A DNA stretch of 64,000 nucleotides from Membranipora membranacea. Its lineage: Eukaryota; Bryozoa; Gymnolaemata; Cheilostomatida; Membraniporidae. The DNA lies in assembly GCA_914767715.1 (NCBI GenBank), contig OU612066.1, positions 9,551,001 through 9,615,000 on the forward strand. Reading direction: 5' to 3'. Shown here piece by piece: positions 47,163 through 59,846 of the stretch. The notes beneath the pieces were generated by a model. That model saw only the letters and a list, made by a program, of their open reading frames with translations, searched no databases and was not told the DNA's origin. A program made the translations under genes and the position numbers. How positions within the stretch are numbered: the first letter of the stretch is position 1; each line of letters opens with the position of its first letter.

Positions 47163-48475
47163 AGTCTAGTTGATACCTGAAGTATCCATGTTCCATCTTC
47201 CCTGGCCGCATATATTCAAACATGTGTAACCCATTCCATCAAACATTATGCCAAAATTTATGTATTAAAATGCGATATTTTGTTAAGCGGTGAAGCAAAC
47301 TCCATGCTTATTTGATGTTTTTTTAAAGCTATACAGTAATATATATATATGCTCATGTTTATAGTTTGATTTGATTTGATATAGATGATTCTCAGTAAGA
47401 TCTAGACACTGGTCGGGGTCAAGAAAGAACGACTAACAGCTACCTTGAACCTCACTAATACAATGCTCCTCACTACTCGTTGATAATGATAACAGCCAAC
47501 TAACAGATACTCTCAGCTTACTAAATCTCTTGAGCATTGCACTACATTTTTTGACACCTCTTTTTAAGCCTTAGGACTATGTTTAGGACTGTAGGCACTC
47601 TCTGAAGTTCTAGATTTTCAACACTGTTTCGAACTCAATCCCTAAGTTGGCATTAGCTTTTTTAACATGCCGGGATTTACATGTCCGCCAATTATATATG
47701 TAATAAACATTGCAAAACTAGATATTTATACATTTCTCTCACATTGATTATGAGACGAAACCATACCAATAGAACTACAACAGCGACCCTTGCGCCTTGG
47801 CCTACAACTGACTCAACTTGTTTATCACAAGAAAAAGAACTCCCTTTATACCCTGATTAGAGCGTCATGAGCAAAAATTGTTGACACCCATGCTTTACTA
47901 ACTTAAAACATGTTCATTACATGCAAAAGCTCAACTATGTTATGGATTATGATCTGCTAGAGAAGAAGTGTCAACCAGCCTAAGCAAGCATATCCAAACA
48001 CTAACAACAGGTGCTTGCAATACAAGTGAAAATAGTTGTTCATCAAATTGGTCTGCACTGAATCTAGCTAAGATATCCCAGTAAAATTTTGGTGATCACT
48101 CCCTGATATCACTAGTGAAATAGGTTTATGTACAGCTTAATTGGTACTTCAATCACACACAGTTGACACCACCATCTGTAGTAGTAACTGTGCAAAATCA
48201 ATCTGAGGTGGGCCAACTACTATGCAAGTTGATGTTCAATCTTATATGAAATTAGAGAGGACATCACTTGAGTACATATAAATGATGAAATAGTGTGCAA
48301 ACTTTGTCCATCATGCTCTCATTTTGTACCAACACAGACAGTTATGGCCTTACCATACTCAGTGATGAATGGTATGAGGATACATGTGTCATTTACACTA
48401 AAAATCCATCAGCAACAAAACAACAAAAATCATCGCTTTACTGTTGTGATATTTAGCAGAGTTTAGTATGACCTA

Positions 48476-48514
48476 CTGTGATTGGTCTAATTTTGAAAGT
48501 TAGACCAATCACAG
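48476..48514. repeat. Small 15-bp hairpin
   Basis: CTGTGATTGGTCTAA and its exact complement are separated by 9 nt. It may be the remains of a MITE end pair; I see nothing else to support a function. Confidence 0.5.
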
Positions 48515-49899
48515 AGGCCATATTAATACAGTGGCCATATTTTTTCCTCTTGAGTATTCTAACTTGCAACTGAAACATGAGATTTTAAAACAGAGAGTAC
48601 AAGCACTTCTTCAGAGCTAAACCAAACAAAGTACACACCATCAGAATCAGAAACCTTCAATCTTATCAGATAATTGTATGTTTGGAGTGAAAATGGAGTT
48701 TTTTTGTGAAAATTCAGGCAGCAGTTTGACACTAAATTTCAGTCTTGCCTACTTTAGTTTTCTAGGGTTTTCCATGGTTTTCTAACAATTGCGCTGGGTG
48801 CGCATGCTTCAGATCTATATCCTGAAAAAATTTCAAGGCTGTAGGAGGAATAGAAACTGAGATATCTGGGTTTAAAAAACTTGTGTTTTCGAAAATCTGC
48901 GCAGTTTTTAGGCCCTGTCGAGAGTATAAGAATTTGATGACACTTTTCTAAAACGGAAGTGGGTGCATTTGTAGTGCCTATACCATGGTTAGTTTTTTGA
49001 TTGACTTGCTTCCTTCACCCTCACAGCGTCATTGAAAGAGCGTGAATGTTGCCAGTTCTGGACCCCATAGTTCACAATAATGTATTAGCCGAACAATACA
49101 AAATGTCAGTGACCTGCTGTCTGTGGTTACAACCCTATAGCTAAGCTATACACTTGCTTGGCCAATTTCCATAATCAATGGGCTTGGCAAATTATCTACT
49201 CATGTGACTGCAACATGCTTTATCTATGGTATGACTTGACTAGTCAATAGCTGTAACTGTCACTAATAATACATTAAATCACATACAGAGGCCTTCAGGC
49301 TTCTGTATTACCGTTACTACAGTTTGTGCAACTCAATCAATTATCAATCACTGAACTTGCACAAGCTACAGAAGGTCTGTGCATTGAATATAATTGCAAG
49401 AATAAGGCACAACTACTCACATTTGAAAGCCTATAAGGCACAGATAGATTCCTTATTGTAAAATCAAACATCAAACTAAGTGGGCAGGTTCAACCAAAAC
49501 CCAATGATATAGTACTAGTAGTTGGTAGCAGTTTCTAATTCTTCAATCTGTAACACTGATTAGTTTCACTCTTCATGACTCTGACATTGATACAGGAAAG
49601 CCCTCATAAACTATCTGTGTCTTGATGTCTATTCATTTAGAATAAGTGATTCCAGTTTTCTGCTTTGTATGTCATATCCGTTTATACTTTATTTCCTCAT
49701 TTTTACATTACAATATATGTATAACAGAGCAGAGCACATCAGAAGTATTCCCTGTCAAGCCACAGGTTTGGTTTCTTGCAATTTCATGAATTCAATCAAG
49801 AAATGAATTAGAAAGTACATATTAAGATAAACAGATAAACATTTCTTTGTAATGTAAACATTTTGTTTCCTAGAACAGGATTCATACAAGAAGTTGAGA

Positions 49900-52800
49900 A
49901 TGGAGATTTCCTCAAACCCATTTTTGGAAGAAGATATTGCTAATGATTCTGTCGCTTCTACTGCTGCCCCTACAAATCCAGGATTGTTGACTGATAGAAT
50001 TAGTTATGAAGAGATCTCAAAGCAGTTGATTAATGACAGCTTTGTCCTTACTGCCCTGGAACTGCACACAGAACTACAGGAGATAGGCAAACCTGTTGCA
50101 TATCTTAGGGATTACTTCTCTAATCCTGGTAACTTTGAAAGGACTAAAGCTCCTGAACTTCAGTCAACCAGTCCACCTGTGGGATTACGTAAGAGTTTAT
50201 CTATTACCTTGCAGCATTGCATTGTTAGTGTATGTGACATGAAGGATTTAATTCATTCTAATATCCAAATTATATACTTGTTTGATGCATTTGTAAACAA
50301 GGAATAATAGACTTATTGTTGTTGTAAGCAAGCAGTTCATTATTAGATGATTGTTATCTTGTCTGAACGACTAAAAGTAAGAACTATTCTTGGTTGTCAA
50401 ATGAGGACACAGATCAATGCCCTGGTGAGAGTTCCTTCAGAGTGAATTGATGCGGTCTTAATCATATGGCAGCTGCTTACATGGCTTGTCAAAAGCCAAC
50501 CAAACACTGCAATGCACACAAACCGTCAATATTCATGCAAGTGGCTGCTGGAATAGATTTATCTATACTTTAGCTATCATGTATCATATTATCCGATACA
50601 GGATGTTAATCCAATGGTGAAAATTGGAATGATAATCCAACCCATCCAGGAAACTGAACCCGGCATGAATAAATCAATTTAGTTGCGCTCTGTTTGCCAT
50701 AAGTTTACAAGAACAAAAACAGACAATTTAACTGTGATAATTCTCAATCGAATGTGTGTTAGTAAGATAGGTCCATGGACTAACAAATTGTGCAGACTTT
50801 GCCTATTGCACCTAAATGATAATTGATGAAGCTTGGTAAATAATTTTAGGAGTTACCAGTGGAGTTTACTTTGCAGATAAGGGTATGGCATAATAGGCTA
50901 CTGAGCTTGATGGGCTGTTGTGTGCTTCTCTTCGTTGTTGTTTCTCAGCAAAAGAAAACACCTTGGAGCTGTTGCCTCTTAATAATTGCGCTCACTTCTA
51001 TTATAATTCAATGGACTTTTGCTGGTATCTGGTGTGTGATGACCTCAAATTCTAATTAAATATGGTCCCAACACAAATCACATAACCTACAGTCTGCTTT
51101 TTAAACTTTGTAAACTTTGTTTTCTTTATATTTTACTTGCTCTAATTGCAGAGCGCAGCGGGAGCATACAGACCTTTGACTCACTAGATTGGGCGAGATA
51201 TTCAGATGATGGAGACAGACAAGTTGAAGATAGGGTTGCAGGTTAGTCCTATAATATCCATAGAATTTTTAAATGGTACATTGTTTCAAAATTATCTAAT
51301 AGCTTAAGAAGTTGACAATATCATGATATTTTGACCTTCAATCACTGGTATTTAGCGGCTGATAAGGCACTTGTGCTGATGATAGGAATGGTAGGGATAT
51401 ATGGTAGTGAAAACCCATTATTGTTGTTTGTATGATTGGTAAAGACCAGATACTTTGGGTAGAACTACTGTCTGTGATAGGGCCATATACTGAAGCTAGC
51501 TGTTACTACTGATTGTCCCACTTTTTAGGTCTGGAGTTTGAACTCAGGAAAGCCCAGGATACAATTAAATCTTTACGCAAAGCTCTCACTATTGCAACAG
51601 GTGAGATAATGCTCTCTTGCTCTTGGCATATTTATAATAAACAGTATATCAGAGTCATTAACTCATACCTATGTACACAAATTAAATGCAAATGAATGTT
51701 CCCTTCGATTATTCATGCATGGCTTTATTGTAGCCTAGGTACTGTAGCACTGATTAATTTGATGCACACCATGAGATTCCATATTCACTGGAATGACTGG
51801 AGCCCGAGTCATTGTAGGTAAACGTCTTTCATCTTGGCCTCTAGAGGCCTCCCAACCTCAAATAGTTAAATTTATGAATAGCTAACATTTACTCAGCCTC
51901 ATCACTTTAGGTGATCTCTCATCATAGCTAGTGAAAAATTGATGCTAGCTAATTTATCAAGTTATCCCCAAGATGAACTAAACTTAGAACTAATAATTTA
52001 CACCTCTCAGTTATTGAAATGTCTCCTTGTATTATAACGAACCACCTGTTTCTCCGATATAGAGAAGGACACAGTGACATCTGAGGATCAGGGTGCTGAT
52101 GATGACACTAGTAAGGCTGCCACCGACGGGTCACATGATCCTGTAGTGATAAAGCCGCACGAGAAGCGGGCTATAAACTTCTTAGTAAATGAGTACCTTC
52201 TGATTCATGACTACAAGCTCACATCTGTCACCTTCGCTGAAGAAAATGAGAACCAAGTAGGTGCTTAACTGTGCATATGTGCATCATCTTATAAACACTT
52301 GTGTTTGCACAAACTATTTGATCATAACAATTGGAGATGAGATATTGGCATTGCACTGCAATATTTTTAGTTCTGGTTGGTAGCTGGTACTATAATAAGT
52401 GATTGAATTGCTCTGCTGATTATATTAGATAGTTTGATGGCAATGCAACATCAAAAAAACCTCACAGGACTACTACGACGACGCATGTATGTATGTTTTA
52501 TTAAATAGATTCTCAAATTGATTTATTTATCTATTGGTGCATTAATTGTTTTGTAGGATTTTGAATATTGGGATGATGTAGGGTTGAATATATCTAAACC
52601 TCCAGACTTGCTGCACCTGTATCTTGACTTTGGTAAACATACAGCTCCCATTACTGATGTGTGCGACGCACAGACTGCTGTCAACTTCTACCAGCCTGAG
52701 ATCGATGTGCTCAAACATCAATATGAGCAAGTGGTAAGTCGACTTCCACACTACCCCCCACCTCCCCTCCCCTTTCCATTACTAAGGTTTTTGCTTGACC

Positions 52801-55800
52801 GTAAGTATGTAATCCCTATAGGCCTACCATTGATTTTCGTGACTCATAACCATCATTTTGCCTATAAACGCTAAATCTTTCTCACTATGGACAGGGTCAC
52901 TTTTCAGCTTGAGAAGTCACGGACATTTGAATTAGTCTAGTCGCTACGCCGCAAGTATAATAAACCTGAACGGATCGGTTGCCCATGCACAAATTTGACT
53001 CAACCTATAAACATACAAATGCATCATGTTCACATTATGTCTGTGGCTAATTCTATTCTAATAAAAGTATATTTATAATTTCCGCCCTTTCCAGCATATT
53101 TTCTCATAACTTCTAAGATTATGTCCTTTCTATGGATAATTCTATTTCCTGTGTTGATTTTTCTTAGTTCAATGAGAAAGAAGATAAAGCAGCTGAAGTT
53201 AGCACACTGACTATGGAGAGAGAATCACTAAATACAGATATAGAGTTACTCCGCCTACAGAACACGCAACTAGAGGATAGGTCAGGGTCATTAGTAATTT
53301 ATTACCCACATCTCAGCACACTGACATGGAGACTACACTATTATCATGTGATCGTTAGAGTCAATTTAGTACAAGTAAATAACATGTACCCGCCCCTAAT
53401 CAGTAAAATTGAACTCAGTCATCACAACAAATTCCTTGTGATGGTACTCCTACTTAATCAACTAGTTCAATCTCTATTGATCAGAGATATAAATGCAATA
53501 GTATATCACTTGACCGGTGTGAGATCTTAGTCTGGTATAACCATAGACTTAATATATGGTATATTAATACTATGGGTATGACATCTAATCTAATATCCAT
53601 TCATCAAATGGTGTGAATATTAACTATTGCAACTGGATAATTTGACAAAGCTTCTGAAGATGAGATTACTAGGGCATGGGTTGTTCGAAACATTTAATAA
53701 TGACATCTGAATAATCCTGTCAAAACCTTTGTTTGTCGCTGCAATTACAGTATAATGTGAAATTTTGGATAAGGCTTAATTTTGAATCCAGCAGAATGCC
53801 CGCTTTGTTACTTAATTCATTGTGAATTGTTTCAGACTGGCTGAGATGCAGTCTTCAGCTGATGCTGCCCTGACAGATTTACAGAACACTAAGGGTAACA
53901 GTTCAGACTACACAGACTCTATACCTAAGTCTGCTGTGAGACAACTCCACTCATACCAGACTATAGATAGGGATATACCTGATAGATTCCTCGAGAAGAT
54001 TCTATCTCTATCATTCCATGTGCCTGACGACAACAGGATAGCACAACAGGTGAGAAGCAATATGTTTAATTTTATCAACCTTGGTGTATTAAAACGCCAT
54101 CCATATAGGCACTTTATTCAATTAATTCATGTTTGCTTTATGTCACCAACCATACTTTATGCAGTCATGTTTGGTGATATGAATTAATTTGATAACCATA
54201 ACATATATTTATAAATTTATGGCAAATACAGTGTTTGTTGTATAATGCCTTTTTTGGGTTTAAGAGCTGATACCAAGACAGTCCTTCCCAGTCCTCATCG
54301 TGAGGTGAGGTCACATTTGTAAGTTTCACATCAATTCCACACGCTTCCTGACTGAAATTTCATTTTTCAATTCTCTTGCTGCAGGTCTATAGTATAGATG
54401 GTAACAATACAAACACAATCATCGAAACTATAGCTCAATCACTGACACATATAGTACCAAACGTCCTGCTAGCTAAGCGTGAGGAGTTGTTGCCCCTGAT
54501 CCTCTGCGCTGCTAACCTTCACCCCTCCGCTAAGTCCAGAGATAGCTTACTCAATACCCTATTTAACCTGATCAAACGTCCAGATGAGCTTCAGAGGCAG
54601 ATGATATTGACAGGTACGCTGCCGAACAAACAAACGGCAGTCAAGCTTTTTCAACTATTTTATGACCTTTTATGACAACAATATTTTATGTATAAGACAT
54701 AACCTGAGAGCTTTCACCAGCATACCATTTTTATCATCTCTGTCATGATAATGTAGGTTCATAAAGATACATTCATTCTTACAGGTTGTATCATGTTCGC
54801 TCAGTATAACGGACCTCAGAAGGTCGAAGAGGAGCTGCTACCTCAGTGCTGGGAACAGATTGGTGATAAGTATATGGAGAGGAGACTGCTTGTTGTTGAT
54901 GCTTGCTCCGCACTTATACCCTATATGTCTGTTAGTAATAAACCCTCACTCATTTACTCATCATCACATACTGCTGTTATTCACCATTCCACTAGTATTG
55001 CATTAATGCTTGTGCTGTTATGCTGCACTTGGAAATTGATGGGTATGCATCTAAGGTATGCAAACTGTGTACCATTTGAATACCAATGTACATCAATATA
55101 CAGTTCTATGCCCAAGAGGTTTGTGCCTGATATAGATATCGGTATAAGTATGTGGCTTATGGTGTCCATAAGGGGGGATATATTGGGCATATTGTCTAAA
55201 TTTGACTAATTATCTGTATTGTAGAGTTCTATTAGAGGATCCCTGGTGCTGTCCATGTTACAACAGATGTTATTAGATGAGCGAATAGAAGAAATCAGAT
55301 GTTCTATTGTTCGTTGTCTTGCAATTCTAGTCTGCTTTATTGATGATAATGATAAATTTCAACAGGTGAGAGATATGTCTTGACAAAATGTATGTATGTA
55401 AAATACATGTATATGAAGGTTTAAAGTGTGAGTTTATGGTCGTAATTTTTACAATGGCATCAGGAAAAAATATTATTATTCCTCATCATATAATTAAGCT
55501 GCAATTTGGGAGGTATCCACACATAAGTTTATTTATGTTGTTACAAACAACCCAACTGTTCTTTCCCAGCTGCCGGTATGGTTGGGTCTAACCTCCCATA
55601 GTGTATTTGGGAATCGCCCACTCCTCGATATTTTGCCAATCAGTTAGGCAACTCCAAGTTGTAGTGTCTCATTTAAAATAATTTCTCAGCTTCCTTATTC
55701 TTCGGATTCCAATTTTTACAGGTGCTAACCCTATATAGTCGTAACATATTCCGAGATACGTCACAGTCAGTACAGGATGTTACCGTAGATGTCTTGCTGC

Positions 55801-58800
55801 CTGCATTATCTCAGTGGGCTCTTACTATTAACATGCTCTCACATATAACTGACGACCTCTTCACTGCTCTGAAAAACTCTGTTAGTTTGTAGAAATTTTC
55901 CATGTCATTAATTATTTTTAGTTGTGTGTACAAGCAATGTAGGATGGGTTCTCAACTTGCATGATCTAATGATAAATCTTGCAACCATATATGTCTACTA
56001 AATAATTCCATCAGCATATGCTGTGGTATATTCAGACGTAAAACAATAATCCGTTGCAAAGCTTATCATTATATCCATAATAAGGCAGACATCCATCTAA
56101 AGTAATGCGTGTTTGTGTAGTTGACAGAGCCAAATGAGGAGAATGAGATCTATGTAATACCAGAGTCATTTTTACCCGCAATCAGGCACCTGCATACACT
56201 AGTCAACTTCCAGTTTGTGTCATTACTCTACTCTGGTCCTTACTCCAAATCTGCCAACATTGATACAGAAGCAACCAATCAAAGGAATGGACTAGCAAAA
56301 GGTATGACTCTTCTGTAGCTTTCTTCTCTGACTCTGACTTGGCTTGTTGCAGTTGTAAGCAATTTGTCCCCCAACATGGCACGTGTTTATTTTTTAATTT
56401 TGGTATCGTTGTTCTACTGAAACCATTTGCGTTGTGCTGCATTGCTGATGCTGTTGCTTCATACAGATGCTGATCCATCTGCACTAGAATATCTTGTATC
56501 TAGTCCAGCTCAGCATGCTGAACTACTCAAACTGTACAATGAATACACATCGGAGGAGTGGTATAAAACTTGGGATGAGTTTGATCTGCTTGTTTATTCA
56601 TCGTAAGTTTTTATCACGATTGGTTGTGAGTGCTTAGGAATAGTTTCATTTATAGATTTATGGCAATCAAAGTGGTTATCTAGGTGAATGTAAAGCACTG
56701 ATAAGACACACTTGCAAGCTGTTAAGCTCAAACTGAACTACTTTATAGTTTGTTTGTCACCCTTATTCGAATCTTGCATGTACTCCGAAAGCAAGAAGAT
56801 AAGAAAACAATCAATAAATATAAAGCATTCACTTGAATTATTTCCTCTTTTGTTGTAGATTCTCTCATCTGTTTATGATAGCTCTGTCGATGCCTGTCGA
56901 TAACATCGGAGTTATCCAGTCATTGGTTGACTATGCGAGTACAATCTGTAAAACGGTCGGTCAGCGAGTCACTAAAGACAAGGTAAAAGATCGAATTCAT
57001 GTGTGTAAATGTCATCCCTTATTACTAAGTAAAATCATACTGGCAAAACCTTCTATGTAACCCATAATTATATAAATACTGCTATACTATTATAAATACT
57101 AGTATTTATATGTTAATGGTAAAACCACACATGTAAAAGGCGCAGGTCAAGATGATGGAAGCTGTTGTAGATTCACCAAGAGGGTGGAAGCCTTAGCTTG
57201 GGTGGTAGCATCTCGTAAGGTATTACAACAAAGAGTAAGCACTCCATAGATAGCCCACTTGGTAGAGGAGAGCACATCTTAAATCACCAAGGAAACAGTG
57301 CCTGACTATATATATATATATATATATCTAATATTTTAATGTAATTTGTAATTTCATGTTTCAATTGTGACATGTAAGATTGCAAAAAAACAAGACAGGT
57401 TACAGGTATTCTCTTCTTATCCAATCTCCTAATTGGAGTCACCTTTTCATGTCAATCGAGAAAATTACTTCAAATTGTAGTAAATCCTTGTTGAATGACA
57501 CACTGTAGCCAGTACCATTTACCATCATAACTTATTGACATTTCCATGTACATATCTTTGAGTTATATTTTGTTTTTCATTTTTCAGATCATACCCAAGA
57601 TGAGTGACTTTTTCAAATTGGATGAGGAGATTACTTCACAGCATCACAAAATCTACATGTCAGCGCTGCTGCCATTGCTTATATGTGGCATAAGAGCGGC
57701 TCATGTCTCTGACAGCGATGATAATGTGCATGAGCTCATCAGTTATGTTAAGAGTTTTATAATAAAGATGTCCGACGGCAGGGTACCTCTGACTGCATTA
57801 GATGTATCTGTGTTGATATTATTGTGAGTATATCATTCTTTGAACTATTCGGAATGACGAAAAACTACCAACTACATCTTTTGATAGGATATTGGTTGGA
57901 CATTCTGAGATCTTGGTTAAGTTTGGACCAAATGCGCTGCAAGAACTATATGTTATTACAAATTTTTGTTAATTTATCCATAACTCTTTACAATATTTGA
58001 TGTTTGATACGCCTGAACACATGTACATCCACATATTGTGCATTATCTAATTCTGAGGCCATCGCACATGTTTCATTGTATATTTTGGTTTTCAGAGGAG
58101 ATGAGTGTCTCACAGAACCTCTGTTAGATTGCCTTATTGAGTTAATAAGTCATACAACCACAGCAGTGAGAGTCAACACTGCCCATCTACTGAAGGTATG
58201 TTATGCTCTGAGCATCGTGAATGCGGTAAAGTAAGGGGAGTCTAAGTTGGTCCGAGCTCCTGCTGTTCAGCGCACGAGTTATGCTTGGCAAAAATTTAAA
58301 TATCACTGATGTACGGCAACTAACTGTTGCCAAATCAGCGTCACTCCTAGCAAACCATTTTAATAATTACCAAAATTGATATATTAGCCCTGATTTAAAA
58401 CACAACAGTACAAATTTTCTTCTCTGCTCATACACTTATTACAGTCTATATGAGTGCTTTCTCTACATCTCTTTGTAGATGGCTATAGCCTGTTCATCAT
58501 GCACTTCATATATCAGCAGTAAAATCTTACCAGTTCTCTGTAGTCTTGTCCAGGATACTGATGTGTGAGTTGTTACCTATCTATTACTAGGATTATAATG
58601 ATACTCTTGCCAAAAAAGTATTAACTGAAGCGAGTAAATGTTGGAGTTACCTTCAAACCTGATGAGGGCAGATTACTCCTTATCAAGATCCTCATGCTAT
58701 AAATATCATATGTTTGTAAAAATAATTTTCACAAATTTTAACAGCATCATCATGAATCTTATTCATTGCAATGGTTATTTCCCATATTGAGTAGATTCTC

Positions 58801-59627
58801 TTGGGCTTAATTTATTATCTATTTATTGTTGTTTATCAGTGTGATTTCTCCCTTGTAGAATCGTGAGATCTTCTGTAATATCACCCTTAGGATCAGTGCT
58901 AGAAAACTGCTCATCAAGGGAGGTAAGACAAGCATCCCATTGTTTGGCACCAGCCAGCAAAATCTAAGCGTACCCCTTGAATTGCTGGATGCTAAACTCA
59001 CGTCATTTGGTGTCAACTTTGATTACTTGGCCAACAATGGCTTTTATACTAATGTAGGTAGATGATTATGTCCATACTTAAATCCATTAATTAATTGATC
59101 AGTTTAGTTATTATATTGAAACAAACTGAGACATCACAATAGTCACCATCTAGAGTTAACCTAGTTCAAGCATGATCACATTTGCCTGCATTTCGAGCCG
59201 CTAGTTTTAGTAGAATGGGAAGGACTGGAATGCGGGCAAATCAGCTTGATCCTGGTAAACACTGTCTTTAACGCTCCACTCCTGCAACTGGAGACAATCA
59301 TTCTAATATAGATATTAATTATTACTGTAGGTATTAGAGACTGTGTATGCAGAGTTTATTAAACTATCAGAAGATGTTCACCAGACAAGAGATATTAATA
59401 TGTTACTGGAGCTTATTATAACATACAGTCATGTCGGACCTAAAACTGAACCACAGTTCAGGGAAAACGGTAAGTGTCAATTATCGATTCCAGAATTTAC
59501 TGTTATAAATGTAAGTACATGAATATGAATATGAAACATGATATTTAGTGGTAAATAGTTAATGTTATACTCCCTTGGTTATCGCATAGGTTGTGTGCTA
59601 TTGCCTCAGCTTAATCGTTTCCTTTAA
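49900..59627 (+). CDS. RELCH: RELCH (KIAA1468), LisH / coiled-coil / HEAT-repeat protein, 975 aa
   Basis: In vertebrates RELCH binds Rab11 and helps move cholesterol from recycling endosomes to the trans-Golgi network. I read 20 coding exons: 49900-50188, 51152-51241, 51529-51600, 52063-52256, 52557-52733, 53168-53280, 53836-54049, 54385-54613, 54785-54930, 55225-55365, 55722-55880, 56121-56301, 56467-56602, 56859-56982, 57588-57823, 58096-58195, 58479-58564, 58859-58922, 59331-59469 and 59590-59627. All phases agree over 2928 nt. Conserved blocks: ALELHTELQEIGK and RDYFSNPGNFER (N-terminus), TFDSLDWARYSDDG, LisH-like AINFLVNEYLLIHDYKLTSV (about 190-210), a coiled coil (about 265-330), then HEAT repeats with LLPLILCAANLHPS, NLIKRPDELQRQMILTG and ELLPQCWEQI. 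It stops at FRENGCVLLPQLNRFL, where vertebrate relatives continue about 100 residues or more. The ATG follows an acceptor, so a 5' untranslated exon exists. Confidence 0.93.
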
Positions 59628-59846
59628 AGCTTCCTATCATTCATTCTTCATTCATAATTGATCTTCCACTTCGGTCAGAAGCATTTACAAATTACAGACA
59701 AGCTAGGCCATAGTTTATAGTGCTGTCTCATTTATAATATGTTGATACTATATGGGACATATTCACTGCTTCAGAACTGCTTAGAACTTTTCATGGCGGT
59801 ATAGAGCTGTAGTTATATGTGTTAATCCAGTTAGACATTATCCTTA
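59628..59846. other. Convergent spacer between RELCH and the receptor gene
   Basis: Only 219 bp separate the two stop codons, which face each other. No clear AATAAA is seen for RELCH, so the two 3' ends may overlap. Confidence 0.6.

Larger units (their letters stand above)
46526..49873. other. Intergenic region between the UPF3/peptide array and RELCH
   Basis: I see no supported gene in these 3.3 kb. It contains the hairpin at 47036-47162, a small hairpin at 48476-48514 and an AT microsatellite at about 47337-47350. The array sequence ends here; nothing to the right repeats it. An untranslated RELCH first exon must lie somewhere in it, because an acceptor precedes the coding exon at 49873. 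Confidence 0.6.
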
